Positions 37,514-49,908 of a stretch of DNA of 64,000 bases are shown piece after piece. The notes under the pieces are model-generated. The model was not told where the DNA came from and did not search any database. It saw only the letters and a program-made list of their open reading frames with translations. The stretch covers positions 19,388,021-19,452,020 of the forward strand of contig CM052362.1 of the NCBI GenBank assembly GCA_028551475.1, written 5' to 3'. The stretch's first letter is position 1. Every line of letters starts with the position of its first letter. Source of the DNA: Casuarina equisetifolia (Eukaryota > Streptophyta > Magnoliopsida > Fagales > Casuarinaceae). The position numbers were made by a program, and so were the translations under genes.

Positions 37514-40032
37514 ATGGAGGCTCTGGTGGGACTCAATCCATCGACAACAACCAGAGCACAAATCCTCCATAGACGACGGCGCGTCCGTCGTAATTTTAGG
37601 GTCGTGGCGGTGGCCAGAACAACGGGAGCAGCGGAGCTAATGGTGGAGCAGGCCGGGGGGAAGAGAGTGGTGGAGCTGGTGGGGGCCTTCAACGAGCTCA
37701 CGGAGACCATGAAGAAGGTGCACCACTCTTCCCAAACCCATAATCTCCTCTTCAAGTCCCTCAAGCTCTCCATCCCTATCTTGCACTCTCTGCCTCTTTC
37801 CCCAGACGGCCGCTCTCCCCTCTCCCGGTCCCTCTCCTTCGCCCTCCTTCTCGCCCATCTCCAGGTACTCTCTTCGCTTCTCCCTCCACGATTTACGCTA
37901 CATTCTTTATAGCTTCAAACGGTGATTCAAAGTTTTTTATATGGACTTGCAGATGGACGCGGAGGTTATTGCAGCTGGCTTACTGAGACCGGTCCTGGAG
38001 GCCGGTACGGTGTCTATGTTTGAGGTGAGAGACCGGATCAGTACCGGAACCGCTCATCTATTGCACGAGAGCCTGCGCGTAAAGAATATGTCTTCTAAAG
38101 TCGAAGTTTTGGACGATGATAGCGCCGCTGCTCTGAGAAAGTTCTGCCTCACCTACTATGATATCAGGGCTGTAGTTCTAGAATTGGCTCTCAAGCTCGA
38201 CACGATGAGACATCTCGATTACCTGCCCAGATACCAGCAGCAAATGCTGTCTCTCGAGGTTATGAAGATCCACGCTCCTCTGGCTCATGCCGTGGGAGCC
38301 AATTTCTTATCCTTGGAGCTGGAGGATCTTTGTTTCCGCTACCTATTTCCCTGTTCGTATCTCTCTGTGGATAAGTGGTTACGAGCACACGAGAAGGGTG
38401 GAGATTACGAACCTCTGATCGATATGTACAAGGCCCGCCTTCTTGGAGCGTTAAGGAGCGATTCCGTGTTGGCGGACATGGTGGAGGATGTCTGCGTCAA
38501 AGGTCGGTATAAGAGTCGTTACAGTACGATGAAGAAGCTGTTGAGAGATGGTCGGAAGGCTGAAGAGGTTAATGATGTTCTGGGTTTGAGAGTGATATTG
38601 AAGCCGAGCTCCTCCGGGTCGTTAGACGTGGGAGAGAAAGCATGCTACAGGGCGCGAGAAATCGTGCAGGATTTATGGGAAGAGATGCCTCACCGGTCGA
38701 AAGACTATATTGCTAAGCCCAAAGCTAATGGGTACAGAAGCTTACACATGGCGGTTAATGTGAGTGAAGATGGCAGGCGTAGACCGCTCATGGAGATACA
38801 GATACGGACGACGGAGATGGACATGTTGGCAGATGGTGGAACGGCTTCCCATTCACTGTACAAGGGTGGGCTTACTGATCCGGAAGAGGTAATTGGTGTA
38901 CTTGTTATGCGATTGAAATGAATTCATTCGTTCGAGTGTTTGTTTGTGTGCGTTGTGTATAAGCCCACACATTGATCCCTGACCTGTTGATCTGATGATA
39001 TAAAGGATGATGAAGATTAGAAACCCAGTATATCCCTATGGTTATTGGACTGTGATTCTCGTGTAAATGTGGTAAATTGTTGATTTTGTCAAGAAAAGGG
39101 GATTGATTCAGCGATTTCTTGATGCTCAGGCTAAGCGGCTCAAGGCCATAATGTTGGCTGCAGCTGAACTTGCAGCATTGCGGCTTAAAGATCTTCCGTC
39201 CACGTATCAGAAAGGTGTTGAGATAAACCAGAGAGATCGAGTGTTCAGCCTTCTTGACAAGAATGGAGATGGTAGGATCAGCATTGAGGAACTTACAGAA
39301 GTCATGGAAGAGCTTGGTGCCCCTGGCGAAGATGCCTCTGAGATGATGCAGCTTCTTGATTCAAACAGTGATGGTTCCCTGAGCTCCGATGAGTTTGATT
39401 TGTTTCAGAAACAGGTGAACACAGATATCTGTTGTTATGCAATCCATCGCTCCTCTTTGTTCTCTCACTTTCAACAGCTAATAATGAGATAGCAATTCCA
39501 TTGAATGAACATTGCACATACATATGCTTGTTTTAAAAACTTCATCAGTGTTTCAACCCTGAAACACCATTGCTGGGAGGTGGGGCTATAAGTTTGAGAG
39601 TGAAGGGTTGTTAAGGTAAGCTTAGGATACAATGATCATCCTCTGTTACCATATTAGACATGGTAAACATGATGACAAGGATATGAAATTTACATCATGT
39701 GTATATTATTTTTCTTAACCAGTGAAAGTTGGCCTTTGTTCTGCTCATTACAATTAAAAGTAGTCGATTGTGGTAGGAAATATTTCAGTTACTTATTTTA
39801 TATTTGATCATTATATATCCGAGTAGTTTGTCATTTTCTGGGACTGTTTGTTACTCTTCTCTCGACCCATTTATGACTTACGTTCTAATTTCTGCAGGTT
39901 GAATTTATGCGTAATTTTGAGCACAAGGATGATGAATACAAGACGATCTTGAATGAGAAGTTTCAAATGACTGACAATAGTGGTTTAATTCAGGTATATA
40001 GCAAAGAGCTTGGCGACAGGCTTGCAAATTAG
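37514..40032 (+). CDS. CRSH: Calcium-activated RelA/SpoT homologue, plastid (p)ppGpp synthetase
   Basis: CRSH makes the alarmone (p)ppGpp in chloroplasts and needs calcium for activity. Four exons, 37514-37864, 37953-38888, 39130-39414 and 39898-40032, total 1707 nt, or 568 residues. The N terminus is rich in arginine and hydroxylated residues, a plausible transit peptide. The HD-hydrolase region is present but lacks the catalytic HD motif, so hydrolysis is unlikely. The RelA synthetase domain contains DVLGLRVILKP, YIAKPKANGYRSLH and MEIQIRTTEMDMLADGGTAS. Two EF-hand loops follow at residues 472-483 (DKNGDGRISIEE) and 506-517 (DSNSDGSLSSDE), both with full calcium-ligand patterns. Exon 3 is placed at the acceptor before GCTAAGCGG because it continues the family frame (EEAKRLKAIM); reading from an earlier acceptor would add about 30 bases. 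Confidence 0.96.
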
Positions 40033-40510
40033 ACTTTCCTACTTTTCAAATTCCATGCTCTAAGAGGGCTTACTGTATATGATCAACATATTCCACGTTG
40101 AAAATATTGTTTGCTGTGTACATACTGAAATTTATATGTAATGTAACATAATCAAAGCTTCTGTCATTGAACAGAACCTGCTATATAGTTAACTTTACAA
40201 TGATGTTGTAGATCCTCAAACACAACTTCTCTGTGATTTCCATTGATGGTCACTAAATTCTCTTATAAATTTAACAAAAGAAGAAATCCGTGTAAAGAAT
40301 TGGTACTATGAACATATACCTTTTATTGATAAATAATTGTTCTGCGAGTCTATACACAACTTGAATATTTTTGCCGGACTTTTTGAACTGACATATATAC
40401 TCAGCTTGAAATAAAACAGAAAGACAAGACGGCTATTCACAAACTACACCGGTTTTGTTCTTAGTGCAGGGCTAATAATACTCCATGTCTAACCCAACAA
40501 ATCTCCACCT
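40033..40510. other. Tail-to-tail 3' region of CRSH and CIPK1
   Basis: A 478-base gap between facing stop codons, A+T rich, holding two 3' UTRs. Nothing else is recognised. Confidence 0.6.
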
Positions 40511-43500
40511 TCACACATCTCTAGTCAACAGCTCTCGGTCAGGCCCGACTCCAAGCTCATTGGATAGCTTTTTACACAGCTGTACATGTCAAATATAAGG
40601 ATTAGAGACCAAAATTTATACAGGATTCACAGAGAGTGAGTAAAAGGGAAGGAGAAAGGGGATACCTGTCTGTAAAGTGAAGGATCTCCATATGATTTTC
40701 TCAATTCAACTACGTACAAGGATGGACTAATCTCAAAAACCTGACAATCAGGGAACTGTGAATTAGAGATTGATTGTTCAATACGCCAAATGCCAAGCAC
40801 TTAATTCAAGTTTCACAATCACTTACCTCTGCTGCAACAGAGAGACTACCCACGCTCTTCTGCCCTTTGTGTTCTTGCGTAACTTTCAACTGAGAACAGA
40901 GAAGTTTGAACAGAAGCATCAGAATCATGATGGCCAATGAAATAAGATCGCCGACGCTGTCCTTCAAATGCGAAAAGAGTAACTCACCCTTCCATTTTTC
41001 TTCAGAACGCTGAATCCCATTTCTGTTACAATTTTTTCAATCCTCTCAAGCAAATCCTTCGCAGTGTGATTGGATGTAAATCTGATCTTCCTCTCCGAGA
41101 CGTCCTACATTGAATTGATAATGTTAGATTGCTGCACCGAAGGCATAAACACAGGAAATTCAGTGCTTTTTGGCTTTTATACGCACCTCTTTCTCAAAGA
41201 AGCCAGAGAGGTCTAAGCACGAGGACATTCCAATCAACTGAAATGCGTTAATGAGAGTGGGGGATCCTGGGCTCTTCTCTGCGTCAGATGGCTATATTGC
41301 AAGAACAATCCTGTCAGTTATATGGTACAAAAGTTTTTAAGATTCAGAAGGTGTGTAGGAGAGAAGATTTCCAAGCTCATACCAGTTCATGTATTGAGAA
41401 TGCTTCATCATCAATGTATTTATCTTCTTCTTCATCGTCGGGGTTCGACGGAGTATAATCCTCTTTAAACCACTCATCTGCTTTGATACCTGCCATGGTT
41501 ATACGGGTAACAGGATTGGGATCAAGAATCCTCCGTATCATGTTTTGGGCCCCTGGTGACAGCCAATTGGGTATCTGGGCATCCCCTCTGAAGATCTGAA
41601 ATCCACCAAAGTTCGTGAGATTCAAGTAACAGGATCATACGGCAAAAATATTTAAAGGAGCACCCAAAAAAATCCTTCATACCTTTTGGTACAGAACGGC
41701 AAGATTTCTATCATCAAAAGGAAGATATCCCGTGAGAATTACATACAAGATGACGCCACACGACCAGATGTCTGAGGTGGCCCCATCATACCCTCTGTTA
41801 GCAAGAATCTCAGGAGCAACATAGTTCGGACTTCCACAGGTTGTGTGTAGTAAGCCATCGCCCTGACATTTTCAGAAACCAATCAGCCATAAAACCTAGA
41901 AAGTACCATGGAAGTTCAACATTGGAAAGATCTTTACCTTAAAATGCTGAGGCAAAGCACTGAGGCCAAAATCAGAGATCTTTATATTCCCTTTAGCATC
42001 AACCAGAACATTCTCCAGCTGCAGCCAACGAGTAGAATAATCATATTAGAACTACAAGCAGAAAGTATTAAATAATCCGGAAAAAGTATTGCATTATCAC
42101 GAAAAGCATAGAAATAACCTTGAGATCTCTGTGGAAAACGCCTTTGGTGTGGCAGTAGCTCACTCCGTCAATCAACTGCTGGAAGAGCTTCCTGCCTTCA
42201 TTTTCTTTCAGTTTCCCCTTCGACGCCTGTAACGAATCACTAGTTTAGAAACATTACGTAAAAATTCTGCAACCCTTGAGCATTATGCATGGCTGAAGCT
42301 GCTTACAATTCTATTGAACAGTTCTCCTCCAGTCACATATTCCAAGACCATATAGATCTTGGTTTTGCTTGCCAACACCTGCAAATTGTGGCAATGCAGA
42401 GCGTAACCATAATAATCATTGTTAAAAGTACAGGAGCAGTAATATTTACTCATTAGCAATTGCGTCAACTAGCTACAGTATCATCAGCATGATGTCTCTG
42501 TTACCAAACATAAACAAATCGAAACAAGTAGGGATGTATTGGGGAAACTTGTGGTCCACAAGTGGTGGTAATCATCTCGAGTCTCGATAAAGCTTCCATG
42601 TGCTATCGCCATACATGAATAGCATGATTGAAAATTAAGAAACCAGTCAACATTATTGCTGTAACGATCATGTTCTACAGGATCCACGGAGTGGCCTGCA
42701 AAATCAGAGCCTAATCTCAAGCAAAAGTTGTGGGTTTGGTAAGCTGGGTGGGGACGACTTTCTTGGTCATCCCGCCCAGGTCCACCGGACAACGACTTCC
42801 ACGTGCAGATGGGAAGTGTAGGTGAGAAGGTGGCTTAATTTCATTGGTTGGTCGAGCACCGTACATAATGAAGACAAAAGAGTTCCGGCGGGTGGTACTC
42901 GGTGATGGTCGGCATTCTACAAAACAGCGTTCAATAGACGGCTTTTCTTGACGTATTCAATCTGGTACGAGGAGCTATAATGTGTATGCAAGTCCACTTG
43001 TGCACGTTGGGTCCATCAATGATCCAAATAATTGACACGACGTTCCGAAAATCATTGCTTCCTGCCAAAGGCACTCCTTGTTCATGTGAAGACTCCCGGA
43101 TAGGATGGATTTTAGGATAGAAATGATTCCGCAGTGAAATTGGGGGCCTAGGTTGCAGCAGAATTAGTTTGTTTTTATTTTCATTTTTTTAATCCTGAAT
43201 ACGGCTGTTTGGGCAAGACCAGGAACAGAGACCATACCAAAGATGACACTATTAAGCAATTTTCTGCTGGGGTATGAAAAGGCAGGGGGGATTTAGAAAA
43301 GAACAAATATGACAAGCAGACAAAGTGTAGGCAAAGCATCCTCTTGTGAAACATTATGGTTCGAGATTTAAGTTAGAAAATGAGAAATGGTATGCATTCT
43401 GCAGAAAGAGGAAGAACAGAGCATAAATACCTCCTGTAATCTTACGACGTTCGGATGTTTGAGGAGCTTCAAAGTGGCAATCTCCCTCTTTATCTGCAAC

Positions 43501-43942
43501 CCATAACCATTGATAAAAGATCAGTCTGAGGATTCGAAATCCATGATTTTTACAAAAGGAACAAGAAAAGACACATAAAAGAAGAATCAAGAACCAGATC
43601 AGTCGCTTTTTCCTTTTTGTTCCTTGGAAGGAACCCATTTGACGAGTACAGACAATATGCTTAGGAAAAGAGAAAAGAGAAAAGAGAAAAAAAGATGGAG
43701 AATTTGAAATCCCATTGATCAAGGAAGGAATTCCTGGGAAGGGAATGAGAGAGAGGTACCTGATCGGAGATCTTCAGGTCGATCACCTTGCTCTTCTCGA
43801 GGATCTTAACAGCAAAATAGTGGCCAGTTTCAACGTTCCTGGCTAATTTGACCTTCCCGAAATTGCCTTCGCCTAGAGTCCTCCCAAGCTCGTACTTTCC
43901 CAGTCGCATTCCCTTCTTCTCCGACTCCTCCTTTCTCACCAT
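40511..43942 (-). CDS. CIPK1: CBL-interacting serine/threonine protein kinase 1
   Basis: A SnRK3-type kinase activated by calcineurin B-like calcium sensors; CIPK1 relatives act with CBL1/CBL9 in osmotic and abscisic-acid responses. Twelve in-phase exons run from 43760-43942 through 43431-43493, 42307-42378, 42119-42226, 41938-42018, 41683-41862, 41383-41595, 41187-41291, 40988-41104, 40827-40889, 40666-40740 to 40511-40579, giving 442 residues. The kinase domain shows GEGNFGKV (24-31), the ATP lysine K46, HRDLK (138-142), DFG (158-160) and APE (185-187). An acidic linker ([13 protein letters not shown]) precedes the NAF motif at 315-317, which binds CBL. The PPI phosphatase-binding region follows. 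The start [20 protein letters not shown] is the CIPK1 type, and the intron-rich structure fits the intron-rich CIPK clade. Intron 2 is about 1 kb. All catalytic residues are intact. Confidence 0.96.
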
Positions 43943-44400
43943 GTGACCCCCACAATCTCTCCCCCTCTCAAAACCTCTTTCTTCCTTCCTTCCTTTCTCT
44001 TCTCACCTCCAACAAGAACGCAAACACGGAGAAAGATCAAGAACCGAAACCCGGCAGTATTCCTCTGTATTAAACACCGGCCTCCGAAACCGTCGACAGC
44101 CCGGCCGATTCAGCAACCGTTACAAATCGAGGATTTCGGTAGCAAGCCTCGCGAATGAGGGTTCTCCTGTAGATTGTTTCGTAAGACAACGACAACGGAA
44201 ACGCCAAAGCCAAAGCCTCCCGTCCCCCCGTCTTGCCTTTGAAACGCCAAGATGGAGGAGAACCCACAATTTACACGAGTATTTATCCTGGAATAAAAGT
44301 AATAAACTACAGAAGAAGATGACGATAGATATGGTTTTAGGCACATCTTTTGCATGTCAATCTGTACGTGGATTGTTGTTCCACGCGCGGCTCCTCAACG
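43943..44400 (-). promoter_or_regulatory. CIPK1 5' UTR and proximal promoter
   Basis: The sequence upstream of the CIPK1 start is rich in pyrimidine tracts on the plus strand and moderately G+C rich to about 44400, as expected of a leader and core promoter. Overlapping short open frames here (44070-44355) share no family pattern. Confidence 0.45.
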
Positions 44401-47400
44401 CGGTTATATTATTCCACCTATTTAGCCTGACTTCTCCGTCCAAATAGGGATACAGATCAGCTTTGGATAAGGAAAACCAATTTTCCTTATTTAAGTCTGG
44501 ATTTTCATTTCCTTAATTATCTCTTAACACAAATCTTGTTAAGTAGAGAAGTTTGGTTTGGAGAACTCTTGGCTTAGTAGTGTTCTTTAAGCCAAACTCC
44601 GACTGTAATCTCAACAATTATGAATTGGAACATCTTTTTTTGGTGCGTGTGTAAAAAAAAAAAAAAAAAAAATAATAAATAAATAAATAAATAATTCAAG
44701 TAACAAGCTACATAAAAATTGACTCACTAACCATTTTTCAATTATTTTCTGTTTTCTGGACGTATTCTTGGGTCAATTGGTTTTATCCTTCTAGATATAA
44801 TAAAAAAACTAAAACGTTTGAAAATTCAGCGTTTTGTTTCAAGTTACGTGCGGAAACAATATACGAGGTTCCCCTTATTATCTTCCGACCAAACATGACT
44901 TTCAAGGTGAGATGCTTTTTTATCTGCGGATAAACATTAGTGTATTGCCTTCGGAGAGAGACCACTATCTTTGAACTTACTACTGATTGACGGTCCACGC
45001 GTCCCCGTTGGCCGACGCCATCTAAGGTTTTCCCAGTGCTCGTGGAACGGGGGCGGGAAAAAAGTAATGCACCGGCCGCATCTTGAAGCTTTTTTTTGGC
45101 CACCATCCTTGTTGTCGATTTGTTTCACCAAGTGATGCTCTTTTTGTTTTGGTCATTTTTTATCGATGTTCACTTATCTGGTAATCACAGGTGGCTTGAT
45201 TGCAATCCAAGATAAGATAGTAAATGGGTCTTGGTTACTCCTGATATGCGTGAGATGCTCCATGACAAGTTGATATGGTTGTGGGTGCATGGAGCAACAT
45301 GGCTGTGGCAGCCTTAGTAGAAAGTGACCTCCACAGAAAATGGTTTAGAATTATGCCAAAAAATGGTACGAAATATTTTTATATCATTTAAATATTATCA
45401 ATGTTACTTTAAAAAATTATATATCATTTCCTTACAAGTTGATTTTGAAAGGGAAAATAATTTTTTCAACACAATAAAGAATTTCAAGTTCAAAAGATGA
45501 TATATTATTTTGTCAAGTCCCACATGATAAATATAAAATTTTGAAAAATAATTTTATATCTTTAAATTGAATATAAAAATACTCTTTATAATTTTATATA
45601 TGAGTTCAAATTCTTTGTGAGTAAACTCAAAATTTACCCAACAAAAGTGATACTATAGGATAATGTAAGTTTGATCATTATAATAAAAAGACATGTTAAA
45701 TGAATGATATGAAATTGTCATTTTATATTACAAAATAGTCTATTGAAAATTCAAACATAAAGCCTACAAGGTAGTTTATAAAAATATGGATCCTTTCATT
45801 TAATTTATTAGAATTTTAAGTTGAATATGAACTTTTATTTATAATTTTTATTATTATTCCATATAAGCTGAAGAGTGTGAAAAGTGTCTTATTCAAAAAT
45901 TATTTTGAAATAAATTTTATACTTCTTTTGAAGGAGGTGATATGGTACCATAGACTTTCGGTGATTCGGCGGCTGCATGCAATAAATGACAAATCGGAAG
46001 TGGGTCACAGAGCCCATCTTGCTGTTTTGACACAAATGGATGGTCGGGTTGCTGCCGCTGCCAGTCCTCCCTCGCAATTAAATGGAATGCGAAAGGTGGG
46101 TAACAGGACATGCCTTCATTACATGCCATTGTCTACCTTTGTCTAATCTTCAGGAAATATCTTAATGGATGTCAATAGCCTTCTACAAGATGGCCATACA
46201 ATTTTAGGTTTTTTCCTAGCCACATTTGTGTTAAATCAAGTTAATATCATATCCCATGCACGTGATTGCTGCTTTTCTTTTCATTATATTTGCTTCTTTT
46301 ATTTTTATATTTACTAAACCTTTACCAACCATCCCAAAGGGATAATGTTGCAGGTTGCTGTGGTTCCCTATCATTTGAACCCTTGCTTGTTGGGACTTCT
46401 CACCTTTTTCAAAGTAGATACAGTTGGCCTCGGCTTGATGGCTCCCGTTTGGTCATATTCTTGCAGGATTGCTTTGCATTTTTGATAATACGCAATGCCC
46501 TACCTTTGACCCTACGCAATGCCCTACCATGTGTTTGTTCATTTGCCTCGTGGTCATCGGACGACAAATCCATAAATTGATTATTAATTCTGATTGCCTA
46601 TCACTGTAGAACACCAATCATCTTGTGTTCCTGGTGCAATCGCATTAAACAATAGGATTCTTGAAATCTTCTGCTTCTGGTTTCTCCACTATTCTGATCG
46701 AGTCTTCATTCAAGCAGAACCACAATCACAAGGTACGTGCTAGTTAAGCAAGTGGGGTTCTCTTTTCTTTTACTGATTTTTATAACCAAAGCAAATATTA
46801 TAATTTAACTCGAGGATGTTGGCTGTGAGAGAACTGTGGAGGGAGAATATTCCACGTGATAATGCATGGCCCGAAGAATCCAAGGATTGAAAGGGGTACC
46901 CTCTCTGTTTCCTTCAGGCCTAGTGATGCGTGTTACGCATGACCAATTTGAAATTGCAAGAAACTTCAGTGTCATTGAATTGTGCACCATGCTTTCAAAA
47001 TCAATTTGGCAACGAGACGAGCTTTCAGCAGTTCATGACGGCGTGTCGGTGGGGCCGGCTTAAACTACAGTTGTTTAGTTTTAAAGACAAGAGTATTAAA
47101 TGCAAGTGTTATCTCGTATTTAAGGAATAAAAATAAATAATGAATTATTTGTCTTATAAGTGACAAATGTCCTTATTAGTAGAAAGTATAAAAATACACT
47201 ATTGATTGTATAAGTGATAAGGTTAATCGTCTTCACTTTGTAATTTTGAAATCAAAGTTTTGTTTACGTATAATATTTATATTTACATACATATAAGATG
47301 AATGTTAAAAATAAGTATTGTTCTATATTAAAAATACGATTATAAATTATTAACCTTATTAATAAATTATTTATTTATTTAATATTTTAAAATTTTAAAA

Positions 47401-49908
47401 TAATTCACTACAATTTAATAAATAGAATAGTATGGTGAGCAGGGTAGACGCTACCTTAATCCAAATCATTGCAGCAAGAAACCGTTGAAAAGTCCTTGCT
47501 TTCTGCCGTTCGTAAGGTTGCGGGGAAGAATAGTCAAAGCGCCGTAAGATTGCACGTTTCCTTTGGAGTGCGGAATCCGGTAATGACGGAGAATGGAAAG
47601 GTGTAGGATAGGCTCTTTGCCTTGTGTGGAAGGGTAGGAGGGTAGGACAAGTCGCATACATCATCTCTCAGGTCCAAAATCATACGCAAGCCAGCCCACT
47701 GTGGTACTCGCGGCAATAATTAGGATCATGACAAAATAGAAATGTAAATCGATCCTCATTCACACATATTTGGATCGGTACCCTCACATTATTGAGAGTG
47801 CCGTTTTACTGCGATTGAGACTTTCCATGATATTTAACTTGTACTTGAGTGGAAGAGCCCACATGGGAAGTCAATATCTTCTCTAAAGATTCTTGAATTT
47901 ACTAAAAACTACTCTTTAAAGAGACTTGGTCAGATTTTCTATTTTGTTTTTATGTATAATTATGTTGAAACTCGGTGTCGGTTTTATAGATAAGGACATT
48001 AACTTGTCATCATTTCATATCTTACAAGATAATTTTTGAAGAGGAAATAATTATTATAACGTGATATTGATGTTATGAACCTATATTTATTTCAAAAATT
48101 TAGATAATAACATGCATGCTTATCATGTAGATTTTAGATTTGGTTATAATTATATGTGGTGTTGCATAAGTGTGGGTTCGTATTTAAATACATGTCATAG
48201 TAGCAATAAGAAAAAAGATGGACTTTAACACTCTTTCACTCAATGACTGATGGATGCTTACAAGAAATATTTTTACTCATACACTAATGGGTATTTGTAA
48301 AAAGTGTTGAAATCTAATATCTAGAATAGCTATCCCATTGTTAAGATATTAGTTTATTATATTTGTTATATATAACTGCTTTCTCCTCTATCATAAACCA
48401 ATTTTAAGAGATGGGTGGACTTCCTAACAAATGAGTTATATCCCTAAAATATAATGGTATGAAAACTCTCTTAACAACCTATGAGAACACAACGAAGCAA
48501 AAAATCTTTCCATTTTGCTGCTGCTGTCAACTCATTTTAGGATCCAATCCATCATCATGTTGTATAGATGATACAGGGCGTTGTAAATCAGGTGTCCTTC
48601 CAAGTTAGGTAGGGTGTCCTGTCTCCGACAACCAGAGACTTCTTATGTTTTGGGAGAAAAACAGCTAACAGATGAAGAACCCAGAGATAATACCATAAGG
48701 TACAGAATCTGATCTTGGAAAAACACAAAATGAGCGGTTCTGAAAAATCGGTGGTTTTAAGTGACCACGGACCACAAAGTTTTGCTATCCACTATAAGCC
48801 ACAGGGACTTGGCATCTTTCTCGTGAGTTGTCATAAACCAAGCAACGTTTTCTTGGTGGCCCACGAAAATCAGCCGATACGGACATTCAGGCAGGGAAAG
48901 ACAGAGACAGGCAGACGAAGAACGAGGGTGCTGCGCCGACCATGTAGTTCTCATGGCTTGAAAACGGGCAACCCCTTTGTAGGGTGTCCGTCCATGAAAA
49001 CGTGACATTGATCTGTAATCGGCTAGCTGTCGCCGTAATCACAGGCATTTTGGATGCACACCGAACGCATGTCTCGTGGAGTCGAGGGTTCCCACATCGA
49101 CCTCATCAACATGTGCACCACGCATCCTGCCGGGCCTTTGGTACCTGCTTTCGTATTTTCTGCGTCTGGAAAAAGCTTAATTTGTTCACAGTTCACGGGG
49201 ACCGATGAGAAGAACAAAAAGGATGTGGTGTCGTGGAAAATTCACGACCTCTCCTTTCCGGAACACTGTCAGTAACGAAATGCTAGCTTGGTGGAGAGCA
49301 TGTGAATATTCCAACCAAGAGAGGGAGATAAGACATGTCAATACGGCGCAAAGTTGGATCTGCATTAAAGCTTTTTTGCATTGGTCCCAGAAAAAGCACA
49401 CCACCTTTTTGGGTGTTGAAGGATCCACGTGTTAGTGTTGGTTATGAATTCAATCTTAATGCCTTTTTGCCCTACTTAGTGGGAGTTAGATGACAATTAT
49501 GGCCTTTCCGTGGGTCATATATATTTGCCTGAGAGAAATTTTATAGGCTACTTTGAAAAACCTTATTGAACATCTCTATGTGTTGCCAAAGACATCAACA
49601 GCATCTAATTTGTTATAATGTTTAATAGGGAATTGGATTCTTTTGATTGTGATTTCAATAACAAATCCTTGTGCCTCCCAAATGCTTCCTTAATGCCTCA
49701 TCGTCGACTAATACAAAGGAGAAAACCATGTCATGTATAGGAACATAAGCAGCTAATCCTTCAGCCAAAAACAAGCCCACCAGGATTCCTTTTGAAAATG
49801 CCTATGCAGGTTCATGCTCACTCCAAACACCAATTCCTTTTTGAACTGAAAATTGCATCCCCACAAAGATTCTTCAAATTAGGTATCTCCGTTGCAACTC
49901 ATTTCCTT
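44401..49908. other. Gene-poor interval between CIPK1 and the mTERF array
   Basis: About 5.5 kb with no gene I can support. The stretches 45340-45900 and 47080-47430 are extremely A+T rich. Patches of balanced composition occur at 45940-46150, 46800-47060, 47440-47700 and 48600-49440; each has overlapping 60-100-codon frames on both strands without domains or splice logic. The last 280 bases (from about 49625) are the 3' flank repeated after the other mTERF copies. Confidence 0.45.
44565..44694 (+). mobile_element. SINE-like element with A-rich tail
   Basis: GGCTTAGTAG at 44571-44580 resembles a tRNA-type A box and TGAATTGGAAC at about 44621 is a decayed B box. A long A run (from 44653) and AAAT repeats follow, like a retroposed tail. 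The body is related to 52777-52890. It is a degenerate match; no target duplication was found by eye. Confidence 0.4.

Noticed and set aside
42484..42792. 102-codon minus-strand frame between CIPK1 exons
   Set aside because: It lies wholly in CIPK1 intron 2, has no domain, and cannot be spliced into the kinase without breaking the conserved join LQE to VLASKTK.
48715..49435. Cluster of overlapping 65-96-codon frames on both strands
   Set aside because: No domain, no splice structure and no agreement between strands; composition alone explains them.
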